64,000 bases of DNA from Bacillus sp. AFS055030 (GTDB lineage Bacteria > Bacillota > Bacilli > Bacillales > Bacillaceae_G): NCBI RefSeq assembly GCF_002574545.1, contig NZ_NUGT01000032.1, positions 1-64,000 of the forward strand, read 5' to 3'. Below, piece after piece: positions 34,366 to 47,353 of this stretch; position 1 is the stretch's first letter, and each line of letters starts with the position of its first letter. The notes under the pieces were generated by a model that saw only the letters and a list, made by a program, of their open reading frames with translations, ran no database searches and was not told where the DNA came from. A program made the translations under genes and the position numbers.

Positions 34366-35446
34366 TGTAAGTTCCCCTCTCTTTTCTGTGCTTCCATCAT
34401 GCTAATAAAATCATCAAATAAATAGTTTGCATCTTCTGGTCCAGGTGATGCTTCTGGGTGGTATTGTACTGTGAATGCTGGGTAAATCTTATGTTTAAGA
34501 CCTTCTACTGTTCCATCATTTAGTGCAACATGTGTTACTTCTAAATCAGTTCCTTCAATTGATTCCATTTCTACAGCATAACCATGGTTTTGTGAAGTGA
34601 TTGCTACTTTTCCTGTTTCTAAATGTTTAACTGGATGGTTTGCACCACGGTGACCGAATTTAAGCTTTGAAGTATTCCCGCCATTTGCTAGAGCAAATAA
34701 TTGGTGGCCTAAACAAATTCCGAATAATGGTACTTTGCCTACTACTTCTTTAATCATTTCGATTGCTACTTGGACATCTTTTGGATCTCCAGGTCCGTTA
34801 CTTAACATAATTCCATCTGGAGCAAGTAAGAAAATTTCTTTTGCTGAAATATTATATGGAACGACTGTAACGTCACATTTACGGTTTGTTAATTCTCTTA
34901 AAATACCGTGCTTCATACCAAAATCTACTAACACTACTCGGTGTCCTCTACCTGGACTTCTATAAGGTTTTTTTGTTGAAACTCGTTCAACATGGTTTGT
35001 AAATAGTGGTGTATTTGTTAATTCTGCAACTACTTCATCTACATTTGCTTCCATGCTGCAGAATTTACCTTTCATTGTTCCAACTTCACGAAGCTTTTTC
35101 GTTAACATACGTGTATCAATTCCTGCTAAACCTGGAATGCCTTTATCTTTGCAATATTGATCTAAGCTCATTTTGTTTCGGAAATTTGATGGATGCTCAG
35201 CATATTCTTTTACAATTAAGCCATGTACTGCTGGCACGATGCTTTCGAAATCCTCTAAGTTGATACCATAGTTCCCTACTAAAGGGAAAGTGAATGTTAC
35301 GATTTGTCCACAGTATGATGGGTCAGTTAATACCTCTTGATATCCTGTCATACCTGTTGTAAATACGATTTCTCCTGTTGTTTCAACTTCGCTACCAAAT
35401 CCTTCTCCTACAAAAACTGTTCCGTCTTCTAATATTAATTGACGCA

Positions 35447-35450
<4 letters not shown>
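34350..35450 (-). CDS. carA: Carbamoyl phosphate synthase small subunit (glutaminase)
   Basis: Releases ammonia from glutamine for CarB. The 366-aa product has the CarA-specific N-terminal domain (about 1-150, with [18 protein letters not shown]) and a class I glutamine amidotransferase domain. The nucleophile is Cys in [10 protein letters not shown] and the histidine and glutamate are in [11 protein letters not shown]. Two adjacent ATG codons (35450, 35447) are possible; the first overlaps the pyrC stop. It is encoded within the pyr operon. Confidence 0.96.
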
Positions 35451-37631
<2,181 letters not shown>

Positions 37632-37667
37632 TCATCCCCCTAAATGAATTTCATCTGTTTTATTTCT

Positions 37668-37696
37668 GGACATTCTTATCAATGTAAGAATGCCCC
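37668..37696 (-). other. Hairpin in the pyrP-pyrB gap
   Basis: CATTCTTA (37671-37678) pairs with TAAGAATG (37685-37692), extended by flanking G and C. On the minus strand it is followed by AGAAATAAAAC, not a T-run, so termination would be weak. No PyrR-binding sequence lies upstream of it. Confidence 0.5.
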
Positions 37697-37709
37697 ATTT
37701 ATATGTCAA

Positions 37710-39008
37710 TTATGAAGCTGAGCTTTCGTCCTTATTTTCAGTCGTACGATCGCCACCAATGTTTTCTGGAAGGACTAAATTTAGTACAACTCCGATTAAA
37801 GCCGATAAAGCCATTCCTTCTAATGCAAATTGTTTACCTATGTGTATTGCTGCTCCACCAATTCCTAGGACTAGAATGACTGAAGCGATAACTAAGTTTC
37901 GTTGTTTAGCAAAATCAATCTTGTTTTCTACTAGTACTCGTAATCCGCTTGAAGCGATGATTCCGAATAGTAAGATTGAGATACCACCCATTACAGGTGT
38001 CGGGATTGAGCTAATCACCGCTGAGATTTTTCCGATGAATCCAAATGACATGGCTAAGATTGCAGCACCTATGAATACGTACACGCTATATGCTCTTGTG
38101 ATTGCTAGTACTCCGATGTTTTCTCCGTATGTTGTAGTAGTAGGTCCACCGATTAAACCTGCTATCATTGTTGAAACTGCATCACCGAATAATGACTTAT
38201 CTAACCCAGGATCTTTAATTAAATCCTTTTCTACGACATTTCCTAGTACAACTTGGTGTCCAATATGTTCTGAAATTGTCACGATTGCTACAGGTACAAA
38301 TATAAGCAGCAACTGGAAAGTGACATGTGGTGTGTAGTCAACAAATGGTACTGAGAAATCAGGAACAGCGATCCAATCTGCTTTTTTAATTTCGGTAAAA
38401 TTTACTACTCCAAAGAAGATTGATGTAATATATCCACCGATAATTCCTACTAAGATTGGTATGACTGATAAGAAACCTCTTGTAAATAATGCTGTGATGA
38501 TTGTGATTGCTAGTGTTATTAATGCGATTGCGATTGATGTAGAACTGTATTTACCGTCTGCTCCATTCATTGCCATTCCAACCGCTACTGTTGATAAGCT
38601 CAAACCGATTACGATAATTACCGGTCCAACTACGATTGGTGGTAATACTTTGAATAACCATTTCACGCCTACTTTGTTAATGATTAGTGCGATTACTGCA
38701 TAAATAATACCTGTGATGAAAACTCCTACGAACGCTGCACCAGGTTCTAAATTTGTTTTCGCATAGATCATCGGAGCGATAAAGGCGAATGATGATCCAA
38801 GATAAGATGGTACTTTACCTCTTGTAATTAGTATGAACACGATCGTTCCAATTCCACTTGAAATTAGTGCGATTGAAGGATTTATTCCGATTAAGATTGG
38901 AGCCAATACTGTCGCGCCAAACATTGCGAATAAGTGTTGTAAACTTAGGAAAATCCATTGACTTATATTCGGTTTTTCATTTATCTCTAAAACAGGTTTT
39001 TGTCTCAT
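37710..39008 (-). CDS. pyrP: Uracil permease
   Basis: A 432-aa proton-driven uracil importer of the NCS2/UraA family with about 14 membrane segments. The family-specific stretch SEHIGHQVVLG, with its key Glu and His, lies near residue 240, and GGPTTTTYGENIGV near 283 carries the second conserved Glu. The open frame extends to 39071, but ATG 39008 is preceded by TTGGAGGG and gives the family N-terminus. The gene lies behind the second PyrR attenuator, so expression should fall when UMP is high. Confidence 0.95.
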   Translation of the reverse strand: MRQKPVLEINEKPNISQWIFLSLQHLFAMFGATVLAPILIGINPSIALISSGIGTIVFILITRGKVPSYLGSSFAFIAPMIYAKTNLEPGAAFVGVFITGIIYAVIALIINKVGVKWLFKVLPPIVVGPVIIVIGLSLSTVAVGMAMNGADGKYSSTSIAIALITLAITIITALFTRGFLSVIPILVGIIGGYITSIFFGVVNFTEIKKADWIAVPDFSVPFVDYTPHVTFQLLLIFVPVAIVTISEHIGHQVVLGNVVEKDLIKDPGLDKSLFGDAVSTMIAGLIGGPTTTTYGENIGVLAITRAYSVYVFIGAAILAMSFGFIGKISAVISSIPTPVMGGISILLFGIIASSGLRVLVENKIDFAKQRNLVIASVILVLGIGGAAIHIGKQFALEGMALSALIGVVLNLVLPENIGGDRTTENKDESSAS

Positions 39009-39144
39009 GCTGTTGCTCCCTCCAATTTCCCCAATAAAAAAACTCTTTGTGAATATACACAAAGAGTCCAAGTGCGTCGCTTAATAAGGCAGCAACTAAC
39101 TAGACCCTTTGTTAGCCTCTCTGGACCAAATTTAAAAGGGACTT
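39009..39144 (-). promoter_or_regulatory. PyrR-dependent attenuator between pyrR and pyrP
   Basis: The minus strand contains TCCAGAGAGGCT (39114-39125), the PyrR-binding loop known from Bacillus pyr leaders. It is followed by an anti-terminator region and the terminator ACTCTTTGTG (39042-39051) with CACAAAGAGT (39058-39067) and a T-run (39034-39041). With UMP, PyrR should favour the terminator. Confidence 0.9.
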
Positions 39145-39687
<543 letters not shown>

Positions 39688-39836
39688 TTACCTTTACCTC
39701 CTACTTTTATAATGTAGAAGCAAAAAACCCTCTTGCCCGATAGACAAGAGGGTAGCGTAAAAGGATACAATTATCCCTTTTCATGTTTCCGCTTCCTTCT
39801 CAACCTCACGGGGTTGTGTTAAAGGTTCATTTAACT
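39688..39836 (-). promoter_or_regulatory. pyr operon leader with PyrR-dependent attenuator
   Basis: On the minus strand the PyrR-binding hairpin is CAACC-CCGTGA-GGTTG (39801-39816). The terminator downstream has arms ACCCTCTTG (39727-39735) and CAAGAGGGT (39745-39753) followed by six T. The layout matches the 5' leader attenuator of Bacillus pyr operons. Confidence 0.88.
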
Positions 39837-39842
39837 GTCCTC

Positions 39843-39871
39843 ATTATGACCTATATTTCAAGCATTGTCAA
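39843..39871 (-). promoter_or_regulatory. Sigma-A promoter of the pyr operon
   Basis: On the minus strand TTGACA (39866-39871) and CATAAT (39843-39848) are separated by 17 bases. It lies directly after the pseudouridine synthase stop codon and just upstream of the attenuator leader. Confidence 0.82.
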
Positions 39872-39874
39872 CAG

Positions 39875-40783
39875 TTATCTTTGTAATTGTTCAAGAATAT
39901 TTTCTAGGACTTTTGGTATAGGTGCTGAAAACTCTAAATACTCATTTGTTCTTGGATGATTAAATCCTAAAACAGCTGCATGTAGTGCTTGACCATCAAT
40001 ATCTAATGTTTTTCGTGGTCCATATTTAGGATCACCAGCTAATGGGAATCCTATGTATTTCATATGAACACGAATTTGGTGTGTACGACCTGTTTCAAGC
40101 TGACATTCAACTAATGTAAACTCATCAAATCGCTCTAATACTCTAAAATGTGTCACTGCTTCTTTACTATTCTCTTCCGTAACCGTCATGCTTTGGCGAT
40201 CACTTTTATCTCGCCCAATCGGAGCATCGATTGTACCTTCTTCATGCGGAATAACTCCGTGTACAATAGCAATATACTTACGTACTGTAGTTTTTAAACG
40301 TAATTGCTCTGCAAGTTTCTCGTGTGCTACATCATTTTTTGCAACCATTAATAAACCTGAAGTATCCTTATCAATTCGATGGACAATACCTGGTCTTAAT
40401 ACACCATTTATGCCAGATAAATCTTTACAATGATACATTAGAGCGTTTACTAAAGTACCCGTTTCATGACCTAATGCAGGATGAACTACCATTCCACGAG
40501 GTTTATTTACAACAACTACATCAGCATCCTCATAGTAAATATCGAGTGGAATATTCTCAGCAATTACTTCTAATGGCTTTGGATCAGGTACTGAAACTGA
40601 TATTTCATCTCCTTGTTTAACTTTATAATTACGTTTAATTTTTTCACCGTTCACTAATACAAAATCTTCTTTTAACCATGTTTGTACTTGAGACCTTGAC
40701 CACTCATCATTTTGAGTTGCAATAAACGTATCGATTCTTTCTAAATGTTGATCCTCTTGAACTGTAAAAGCAAAAACTGTCAT
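39875..40783 (-). CDS. ylyB: RluD-family pseudouridine synthase (YlyB)
   Basis: Isomerises uridine to pseudouridine in RNA, probably 23S rRNA. The 302-aa product has an N-terminal S4 domain (about 13-75) and the catalytic [18 protein letters not shown] near residues 131-148, where Asp is the nucleophile. The C-terminal [20 protein letters not shown] segment is typical. It overlaps lspA by four bases, the usual lspA-ylyB pair. The exact target uridines cannot be deduced. Confidence 0.94.
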   Translation of the reverse strand: MTVFAFTVQEDQHLERIDTFIATQNDEWSRSQVQTWLKEDFVLVNGEKIKRNYKVKQGDEISVSVPDPKPLEVIAENIPLDIYYEDADVVVVNKPRGMVVHPALGHETGTLVNALMYHCKDLSGINGVLRPGIVHRIDKDTSGLLMVAKNDVAHEKLAEQLRLKTTVRKYIAIVHGVIPHEEGTIDAPIGRDKSDRQSMTVTEENSKEAVTHFRVLERFDEFTLVECQLETGRTHQIRVHMKYIGFPLAGDPKYGPRKTLDIDGQALHAAVLGFNHPRTNEYLEFSAPIPKVLENILEQLQR

Positions 40784-41238
40784 TTCTTAACTCCTCTTTT
40801 ATCTTCCAATAAAGTAATAATAAATAATAAAATAACACCCACACAAAGTGCTGAATCTGCGATATTAAACACAGGAAAATCATAATTAAAGATATAAACA
40901 TGAATAAAATCAACTACTTCTTTACGGAAGAATCGATCAATGAAATTACCTATCGCACCACCTAAAACTAATCCTAAAGATAAACCAAGGAGGCGATCTC
41001 CTTTTGCGTGTTTTTGAATAAAGTAAACTACTGCTGCCACAAAGACAAATGTAATTAAATAAAAGAAGCCCATTTTTCCTTGGAGCATTCCCCAAGCAGC
41101 TCCTCTATTGCGATGTGATGTTATGTAAAAAATATTTTTAATAATTTCAATATTTTCTCCTAAATACATCTTTTTTAATACTGCAAGTTTTGTCAGCTGA
41201 TCAATTAAAATGACAATTAACGCAATAATATATGCCAC
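40780..41238 (-). CDS. lspA: Lipoprotein signal peptidase
   Basis: An aspartic protease in the membrane that removes signal peptides from diacylated prolipoproteins such as MalE in this window. The 152-aa product has four membrane helices and the two catalytic aspartates in GNFIDRFF and FNIADSAL near residues 99 and 125. The start is GTG, with GGGGA upstream; the nearby ATG is out of frame. It is coupled to ylyB by a four-base overlap. Confidence 0.96.
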   Translation of the reverse strand: MAYIIALIVILIDQLTKLAVLKKMYLGENIEIIKNIFYITSHRNRGAAWGMLQGKMGFFYLITFVFVAAVVYFIQKHAKGDRLLGLSLGLVLGGAIGNFIDRFFRKEVVDFIHVYIFNYDFPVFNIADSALCVGVILLFIITLLEDKRGVKK

Positions 41239-41309
41239 ATTTATCCCCTACCTTATTAGATATCTCATCAAATTTTAGCATAGGGGAAAGGTTTATACAA
41301 TGAATTGTA

Positions 41310-41633
41310 TTAGTAATGATTTCTAACAAAACTAAAATCCTCTAACGTACGACCCGTTGGAAGCACTCTTAATTTTTCAATTGGAATAGCTTGCCCAGTT
41401 ACTTCACAATAACCATATAATCCATGTTCAATTTTTTGCAAAGCAATTTCAATATCATATAAATCATTTTGCATATCTTCAACGAGTATTTGATGTTTAT
41501 TTGTCACCTCAAAAATTGAATGATGTTGCTCAATTTCAGAAGAACTTATTGGTTCTGAAAATAAACGATGTAGCAATTCATTTTTAATTTGTTCAAGCTC
41601 TTGTTTAATATAGAAAATTTCATTGCTCCTCAT
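41310..41633 (-). CDS. DksA/TraR zinc-finger-like protein (YlyA-like)
   Basis: A 107-aa protein with an N-terminal coiled-coil (about 1-60) and the DksA/TraR-like segment YGYCEVTGQAIPIEKLRVLP. Only one of the four zinc cysteines remains, as in several Bacillus relatives, so it probably does not bind zinc in the classical way. Its position beside lspA matches ylyA of B. subtilis, which influences transcription by binding RNA polymerase. ATG 41633 has GGGAGTG upstream; the longer frame to 41726 lacks support. The real role is not shown by sequence. Confidence 0.75.
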   Translation of the reverse strand: MRSNEIFYIKQELEQIKNELLHRLFSEPISSSEIEQHHSIFEVTNKHQILVEDMQNDLYDIEIALQKIEHGLYGYCEVTGQAIPIEKLRVLPTGRTLEDFSFVRNHY

Positions 41634-41752
41634 CTTCTTCACTCCCAATTTATTTATGTAAAAATACTTTTCCCTCAAATTGAAGTCGATAATAGGTGAA
41701 ACTTTTTCCTTTAAAGGAAATGGCAAAAGATATTACCATTCATAAAGTTGCT

Positions 41753-41798
41753 AAAAAAAAGAAAACCCGCATAGGTCATTTTCCTAAAACGGGTTTTC
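41753..41798 (-). terminator. Second tandem terminator downstream of ileS
   Basis: GAAAACCCG (41761-41769) pairs with CGGGTTTTC (41790-41798), with an inner TAGG/CCTA pairing. On the minus strand eight T follow. Confidence 0.8.
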
Positions 41799-41863
41799 CA
41801 TTAATTCTTTCATTGATTTAAATCAGTCATTAAATTGTAGTTTTTTTACCTTTACTCTTTCAT

Positions 41864-41897
41864 TAAAAAGAGCCGAAAGTTTAATCTTTCGGCTCTT
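41864..41897 (-). terminator. First terminator of ileS
   Basis: AAGAGCCGAAAG (41868-41879) pairs perfectly with CTTTCGGCTCTT (41886-41897), and the minus-strand transcript continues with T. It is 22 bases after the ileS stop. Confidence 0.85.
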
Positions 41898-41919
41898 GTT
41901 TAGTGAAACAACATATTAA

Positions 41920-44676
41920 TTACATATCTTTAACTACACTTGCACAACGTAAGCAAAGTGTCGGGTGCGTTTCATCTTTTCCAACTTCTTCAGTAACTAC
42001 CCAGCATCGTTCACAAGTTTCACCTGTCGCAGGAGTTACTTCAATACTTAATGTATCAAATGTTTGAGCTGTTTCAGGAGCTTTTTCATTACTATTTGCA
42101 ATTTCTACTTGAGATACAATTAATAATTGTTTGAAGTCTTCATTAATTGAATTCAATAGCTCCTCTACTTCTGCATTTGGATAGATTTTCACTGATGCAG
42201 TTAGAGATTTACCGATTACTTTTTCATTACGTGCAACTTCAAGTGCTTTTAATACGTCGTCACGTAAATCCATGAATTTTTCCCATTTAGCTTCAAGGCT
42301 TTGAGTATCGCCGAAATCTTTAACATCTGGCATTTCAGTTAAGAAAATACTATCAACTGTAGTTCCTGCCATATGTGACCAAACTTCTTCAGCAGTATGA
42401 GGTAAAATTGGAGCAACTAAACGAGTTAATGCTTGTAATGATTCATGTAATACAGTTTGAATCGCTAAACGATCTTTATTCGTTTTTGGCTCAATATATA
42501 AAATATCTTTTGATAAATCAAAATAGAATGAACTTAATTCTGTTGTACAGAAGTTTTGAATTGTGTGGTATACATTTGCAAATTCATATTTCTCGTATGA
42601 TTCACGAACTGATTTAACCACATTGTTTAACTTAACTAGCATGTATTGATCTAATTCGCGTAGCTCTTCATATTTTAAAGCATCTTGTTCTGCGTTAAAT
42701 CCATCTAAGTTTCCTAATAAGAAACGGAATGTATTACGGATTTTACGGTATACTTCAGCAACTTGTTTCATTAATGCGTCAGAAATACGAACATCTGATT
42801 GATAATCTACAGAAGCTACCCATAAACGTAATATATCTGAACCATATTGATTCATAATTTTTGATGGTAAGACGATATTTCCGATTGATTTACTCATCTT
42901 ACGACCTTCACCGTCTAAAACAAAGCCATGGCTTACTACAGCTTTGTAAGGAGCTTGACCTGTTACAGCAACGCTTGTACTTAATGAAGAGTTAAACCAA
43001 CCACGGTATTGGTCAGAACCTTCTAAGTAAATGTCAGCAGGGAAAGATAATTCTTCTCGAGTGTTTAACACTGCTTGATGTGATGATCCACTATCAAACC
43101 ATACATCCATAATATCTTTCTCTTTTGTGAATTTACCATTTGGTGAACCAGGATGTGTAAATCCTTCTGGTAATAATTCTTTTGCTTCTTTTTCAAACCA
43201 AATATTTGAACCATGCTCTTTAAATAAGTTCGAAACATGTTCAATTGTTTCTTCAGTAATAATGGCTTCTCCGTCTTCAGCATAAAATACTGGGATTGGT
43301 ACTCCCCATACACGTTGACGTGAGATACACCAATCTCCACGATCACGAACCATGTTAAATAGACGAGTTTCACCCCAATTTGGGAACCACTTAGTATCTT
43401 GAACAGCTTGCATTAATTGCTCACGAATTGCTTCAATTGATGCAAACCATTGTGCAGTTGCACGGAAGATAATTGGCTTTTTTGTTCTCCAGTCATGTGG
43501 ATATGAGTGTGTGATAAATTGTAATTTTAATAAAGCACCTTTTTCTTCTAATGCTTTTGTAACTGCTTTATTAGCTTCATCATAGAATAAACCTTCAAAT
43601 CCAGGAGCTTCCTTCGTTAAAACACCTTTTTCGTCTACTGGACAAAGTACTTCTAATCCATATTGCTGACCTACACGGAAGTCATCTTCACCATGACCTG
43701 GTGCAGTATGAACACAACCTGTACCAGCGTCAGTTGTTACATGATCTCCTAAAATAACAACTGATTGACGATCATATAATGGATGCTTACAAATAATTCC
43801 TTCAAGTTCTCCACCTTTGAAAGTCTTTTCAACTACTGTATCTTCCCACCCTAGTTCATTTACTACAGATTCTCTTAACTCACTAGCAACTACAAACTTG
43901 TCACCATTTACTGATACAACATCGTAGCTTAAGTCAGGATGTAAACAAACAGCTAAGTTAGCTGGGATTGTCCATGGAGTTGTTGTCCAAATAATGAATT
44001 TCTCTCCACCCTTTAAAACGTCTTTTCCGTTTTCAACTGCAAATGCAACATAGATTGATGCTGAACGCTTATCTTGGTATTCGATTTCCGCTTCTGCAAG
44101 TGCAGATTCACTTGATGGAGACCAATATACTGGTTTAAGACCTTTATAGATTAATCCCTTAGTAGCCATTTTACCGAATACTTTAATTTGTTCTGCTTCA
44201 TATTCTTTTTCAAGTGTGATATATGGTCGGTTCCAATCACCTAAAATTCCTAGACGTTTAAATTGTTCTTTTTGACGCTCTACTTGCTCGTAAGCATATT
44301 CTTCACATAGTTTACGGAATTCTGCTACTGACATTTCTTTTCGATTTACTTTTTTATTTGCTAATGCTTGTTCAATCGGTAAACCGTGTGTATCCCAACC
44401 TGGAACGTAAGGAGAACGGTATCCATTCATATTATAAAAACGTACAATGAAATCCTTTAATACTTTATTAAGTGCATGTCCCATATGAAGGTCACCATTT
44501 GCATAAGGTGGTCCATCATGTAAAATAAATGACGGTTTTCCTTCATTATGTTTTTGAACTGTTGCATAAATATCTTTTTTGTCCCACTCTTCCTGAATTT
44601 GTGGCTCACGTTGAGGTAAATTCCCTCTCATAGGAAATTCAGTTTTTGGCATAAGTAACGTATCTTTGTACTCCAT
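41920..44676 (-). CDS. ileS: Isoleucyl-tRNA synthetase
   Basis: Charges tRNA-Ile with isoleucine. The 918-aa class I synthetase has the HIGH motif as HMGH at residues 64-67, a CP1 editing domain, KMSKS in the [11 protein letters not shown] segment, and a C-terminal zinc cluster with cysteines in CERCW and CLRCA. GGAGG precedes the ATG. Expression should be controlled by the isoleucine T-box just upstream, and two tandem terminators follow. This is the usual IleS type of Bacillus. Confidence 0.97.
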   Translation of the reverse strand: MEYKDTLLMPKTEFPMRGNLPQREPQIQEEWDKKDIYATVQKHNEGKPSFILHDGPPYANGDLHMGHALNKVLKDFIVRFYNMNGYRSPYVPGWDTHGLPIEQALANKKVNRKEMSVAEFRKLCEEYAYEQVERQKEQFKRLGILGDWNRPYITLEKEYEAEQIKVFGKMATKGLIYKGLKPVYWSPSSESALAEAEIEYQDKRSASIYVAFAVENGKDVLKGGEKFIIWTTTPWTIPANLAVCLHPDLSYDVVSVNGDKFVVASELRESVVNELGWEDTVVEKTFKGGELEGIICKHPLYDRQSVVILGDHVTTDAGTGCVHTAPGHGEDDFRVGQQYGLEVLCPVDEKGVLTKEAPGFEGLFYDEANKAVTKALEEKGALLKLQFITHSYPHDWRTKKPIIFRATAQWFASIEAIREQLMQAVQDTKWFPNWGETRLFNMVRDRGDWCISRQRVWGVPIPVFYAEDGEAIITEETIEHVSNLFKEHGSNIWFEKEAKELLPEGFTHPGSPNGKFTKEKDIMDVWFDSGSSHQAVLNTREELSFPADIYLEGSDQYRGWFNSSLSTSVAVTGQAPYKAVVSHGFVLDGEGRKMSKSIGNIVLPSKIMNQYGSDILRLWVASVDYQSDVRISDALMKQVAEVYRKIRNTFRFLLGNLDGFNAEQDALKYEELRELDQYMLVKLNNVVKSVRESYEKYEFANVYHTIQNFCTTELSSFYFDLSKDILYIEPKTNKDRLAIQTVLHESLQALTRLVAPILPHTAEEVWSHMAGTTVDSIFLTEMPDVKDFGDTQSLEAKWEKFMDLRDDVLKALEVARNEKVIGKSLTASVKIYPNAEVEELLNSINEDFKQLLIVSQVEIANSNEKAPETAQTFDTLSIEVTPATGETCERCWVVTEEVGKDETHPTLCLRCASVVKDM

Positions 44677-44857
44677 TTGCTTTCCTCCATTTTTAAACTT
44701 TTTAAGCTTGATTTAAAGCTAGACGTTTTTTTAGCAAGTCTTAAACTAAAATGCCAGCTTACTTTCCATTTTTTAAATTCCACATTAACGCATTGTATCC
44801 ATCTTACAATCCTTTTATTAGTGGAGTTGTCTATTATGTATAATAAATCGTATAGAC

Positions 44858-45114
44858 GAAAAAAAACCTTCCTCATCCCAAAAAAGGGACGAGAAAGGTT
44901 TCCCGTGGTACCACCCTAATTGACAATAAATTTGATTAAATCATTGTCCACTTAGCATTCGTAACGTGAATGAAACGTCTTTTCTTACTCATTTTCAGAA
45001 AAGCACTCTAGGGTGATTTTCCTTCTATTTTCTACATCAAGCTTACACTATCCTTGACTCGCTACCTAGATTTATAGAAGTACTCTTCCCTGTCACCGAT
45101 TTACTATTAATATC
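44858..45114 (-). promoter_or_regulatory. Isoleucine T-box leader of ileS
   Basis: The minus strand contains the T-box core AGGGTGGTACCACGGGA (44901-44917). It is followed by a terminator with arms GGGACGAGAAAGGTT and AACCTTCCTCATCCC and a T-run (about 44858-44900). The Stem I region holds the specifier AUC (45015-45017) within GGAAAATCACCC, an isoleucine codon followed by A. Uncharged tRNA-Ile should favour read-through into ileS. Confidence 0.93.
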
Positions 45115-45120
45115 TAATAA

Positions 45121-45150
45121 ATTATATGTTAAAACTTTATTAAACGTCAA
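45121..45150 (-). promoter_or_regulatory. Sigma-A promoter of the ileS leader
   Basis: On the minus strand TTGACG (45145-45150) and TATAAT (45121-45126) are 18 bases apart, just after the divIVA stop and upstream of the T-box. Confidence 0.78.
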
Positions 45151-45162
45151 GGCTTATACTAC

Positions 45163-45651
45163 TTAGTTTGCGATTTCTTCTGTTTCTTTATCTTCTAAAA
45201 TATGATCCCAATCTTCATGACCTAACATTTCTAATTGAGTTTCAATTGCCATTCTTAAACGAGTTCGGAAAACTTTTGATTGCTTTTTAAGCTCTTCAAA
45301 CTCCATCGTTACTTTTCTAGATTTAATTAAAGCTTCATTGATAATGCGATCTGCATTTTTCTCCGCTTCTTTAATAATCAATTTAGCTTCTTTTTGGGCA
45401 CTACCTTTTACATCTTCAGCAGCTTCTTGCGCAATCAGTATTGACTTATTTAAAGTTTCTTCTATAGTAGAAAAATGCTTTAATCTTTCTTTCATATCAA
45501 GAATTTGTTCTTCTAATTGTTTCTTCTCACGAATAACTAATTCATAATCTTTAATGACTTGATCTAAAAACTCGTTAACCTCATCTTCATCATAGCCACG
45601 AAAACTTTTACCAAATTCTTTATTATGAATATCAAGTGGTGTTAAAGGCAA
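45163..45651 (-). CDS. divIVA: Cell division site organiser DivIVA
   Basis: Binds negatively curved membrane at septa and poles and organises Min proteins and sporulation factors. The 162-aa product starts with the membrane-binding domain PLTPLDIHNKEFGKSFRGYD, then EDEVNEFLDQV, and continues as coiled coil to about residue 140. The start is TTG with GGAGGTGG upstream, and alignment to the family fits it. It is the last gene of the ylm group and is followed by the ileS promoter. Confidence 0.95.
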   Translation of the reverse strand: MPLTPLDIHNKEFGKSFRGYDEDEVNEFLDQVIKDYELVIREKKQLEEQILDMKERLKHFSTIEETLNKSILIAQEAAEDVKGSAQKEAKLIIKEAEKNADRIINEALIKSRKVTMEFEELKKQSKVFRTRLRMAIETQLEMLGHEDWDHILEDKETEEIAN

Positions 45652-45740
45652 TTAAGCCACCTCCATGTATGTATGTTCTTTATTTATAGGTTATAATAAA
45701 TTTTCGACAGTTTCTACGTTTTTCCTTCTACAATTTCTGA

Positions 45741-46514
45741 CTATTTTTTAACACCGTAGTTTATCCGCCATTTTTCTTTTTTTGATAAACCATCAATTGA
45801 CATTAACATCCCTCTACCAAAACCTTTGACAGAGAATAAATCGCCTTCTTCACATAAAAATGAAGTAGAGTCAATAACTCGCTGATTAACTTTAACGTGT
45901 TCAGCTTTAATTAAACTTTGAGCTTTTTGTCTTGGTATATTATAAAATTCACTTAATAGGACATCTAATCTTAGTGAGGATACAGTCCCATTATTAGTTT
46001 GCCAAACATCATCTGATTTGATCAATTCTTTCAATGGAATGCTTCTTAATTTAACCGGCGATTTTCCTATAGAATTTAAGTTATTTTCTACAAAACTTGC
46101 TATTTCATCCGCAACAATCACTTGGATCCTATCATTTTTTATTAGAATATCACCAAATTTCCCTCTTGTGATTCCTAACGACATTAATGTTCCTAATACT
46201 TGCCGATGGGATAAGCTGTGAAATTTCGTTGCATAAACTAATTCAAATGCTACCAAAGAATAATCTTCTTCAACAGGTGCATAAAAACTCGGATAAATAA
46301 TTGCACGCTTTCGTTCACAATCCTCATGTCCACCAAAAAAAGCAACAAAACACTCCCCTTGATTTCCGATAATTGATTGCATAATCATTTGTTCTCTTAA
46401 ATCTAGAAAATCCGTCAACTTAATAGAATAGCGTTCAATTGCCTGTTCCTTCCAACTGAGAACCTTATCTACGAAAACATGTTCTTCTTTTCGAAAATGA
46501 TCATAAATACTCAT
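45741..46514 (-). CDS. ylmH: S4-domain RNA-binding protein YlmH
   Basis: An RNA-binding protein of the division-linked ylm cluster. Relatives bind stalled 50S subunits in ribosome quality control. The 257-aa product has the S4 domain at the C-terminal part (about 182-240), with RLDVLLSEFYNIPRQKAQSL and KVNQRVID. The N-terminal two thirds are typical of YlmH. A weak terminator lies between ylmG and this gene, so it may also have its own promoter. It is adjacent to divIVA as in other bacilli. In the same window rqcH encodes a partner of that pathway. Confidence 0.9.
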   Translation of the reverse strand: MSIYDHFRKEEHVFVDKVLSWKEQAIERYSIKLTDFLDLREQMIMQSIIGNQGECFVAFFGGHEDCERKRAIIYPSFYAPVEEDYSLVAFELVYATKFHSLSHRQVLGTLMSLGITRGKFGDILIKNDRIQVIVADEIASFVENNLNSIGKSPVKLRSIPLKELIKSDDVWQTNNGTVSSLRLDVLLSEFYNIPRQKAQSLIKAEHVKVNQRVIDSTSFLCEEGDLFSVKGFGRGMLMSIDGLSKKEKWRINYGVKK

Positions 46515-46553
46515 TTATACAATCCTCTTTTTCATAAAACTATCAATATTAAT

Positions 46554-46584
46554 TAAAAAAGAGAACCTGTAAGATTCTCTCTTT
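46554..46584 (-). terminator. Hairpin between ylmG and ylmH
   Basis: AGAGAA (46560-46565) pairs with TTCTCT (46575-46580). On the minus strand six T follow the stem. The short stem suggests partial termination. Confidence 0.6.
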
Positions 46585-46843
46585 AAAAGTAACGAGAAAT
46601 ATTTGCAATACCAATTCCAGCAAATTCTAGTGCAAATAATGCAACAATTGGTGAAAAATCAAACATACCGATTGATGGAACAATTCGACGGAACGGCTCT
46701 AAATATGGTTCAGATAACCTACCAATTAAGCGACCGAAGCCTGATTGTCTTATTTGAGGGAACCAAGATAAAATAATATGAATGACAATGACGATTCTAT
46801 AGTATGAGATTAATTTGTATAAAATATAAAAAAGTAAATCCAT
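46583..46843 (-). CDS. ylmG: YggT family membrane protein YlmG
   Basis: An 86-aa protein with two membrane helices (about 4-26 and 60-80) and the YggT signature SEPYLEPFRRIVP. Its function is unclear; family members in plants and cyanobacteria affect nucleoid and division. It starts four bases after sepF, the usual sepF-ylmG order, so it shares the transcript. Confidence 0.9.
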   Translation of the reverse strand: MDLLFYILYKLISYYRIVIVIHIILSWFPQIRQSGFGRLIGRLSEPYLEPFRRIVPSIGMFDFSPIVALFALEFAGIGIANISRYF

Positions 46844-46847
46844 TTAA

Positions 46848-47348
46848 TTACCACCTTTTAATGGAATTGTCTTCCTCAAATAACATATCTGTAATCGTTC
46901 CGGAAATATCAATATTATCAGGTGTACAAATAAATGTATTTGTACCAATTTTTTTTATATCTCCACTTATTGCATAAACTGTGCCACTCAAGAAATCAAC
47001 AAATCGTTTAGCTTGATCGATTTGCATTTGTTGTAAATTGATTACAACTGCTTTTTTTGATTTTAAATGGTCTGCAACATCCTGTGCTTCTGCATATTCA
47101 CGCGGCTGCGCTAATACAACTTTTGACGACAAAGAAGCTCCTCCCGGTATACTTACTAATTTTTGCTTTGAAGCATTACGCTCATGGTTAATTTCTTCAT
47201 GTTTAGTAAATTGTTGTTGTTGATATTGTTTTTGTTGTTGATATTGTTTTTGTTGCTGTTGCTGTTGTTGCTCTTCGTATTCATAATCATCATCTTCATA
47301 CTCATCTTCCATTGCAAAAAAGTTTCTTACTTTCCCAATAATACTCAT
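46848..47348 (-). CDS. sepF: Cell division protein SepF
   Basis: Membrane-binding septum protein that bundles FtsZ filaments into rings. The 166-aa product has the N-terminal membrane-binding amphipathic part ([13 protein letters not shown]), an acidic segment, a glutamine-rich linker (about residues 26-46, with two KQYQQQ units) and the conserved C-terminal core (about 66-150). The long polyglutamine linker is unusual; elsewhere the linker is variable. GAGAAG precedes the ATG. It follows ylmE after five bases. Confidence 0.93.
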   Translation of the reverse strand: MSIIGKVRNFFAMEDEYEDDDYEYEEQQQQQQQKQYQQQKQYQQQQFTKHEEINHERNASKQKLVSIPGGASLSSKVVLAQPREYAEAQDVADHLKSKKAVVINLQQMQIDQAKRFVDFLSGTVYAISGDIKKIGTNTFICTPDNIDISGTITDMLFEEDNSIKRW

Positions 47349-47353
47349 CTTCT

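Noticed and set aside
37668-37696. pyrP-pyrB hairpin as a third PyrR attenuator
   Set aside because: It has no T-run and no PyrR-binding loop.
37690-38337. 215-codon plus-strand open frame opposite pyrP
   Set aside because: It is fully antisense to a clear uracil permease, has low-complexity composition and no family features.
44628-44876. 82-codon minus-strand frame upstream of ileS
   Set aside because: It overlaps the T-box terminator and the ileS start and has no family features.
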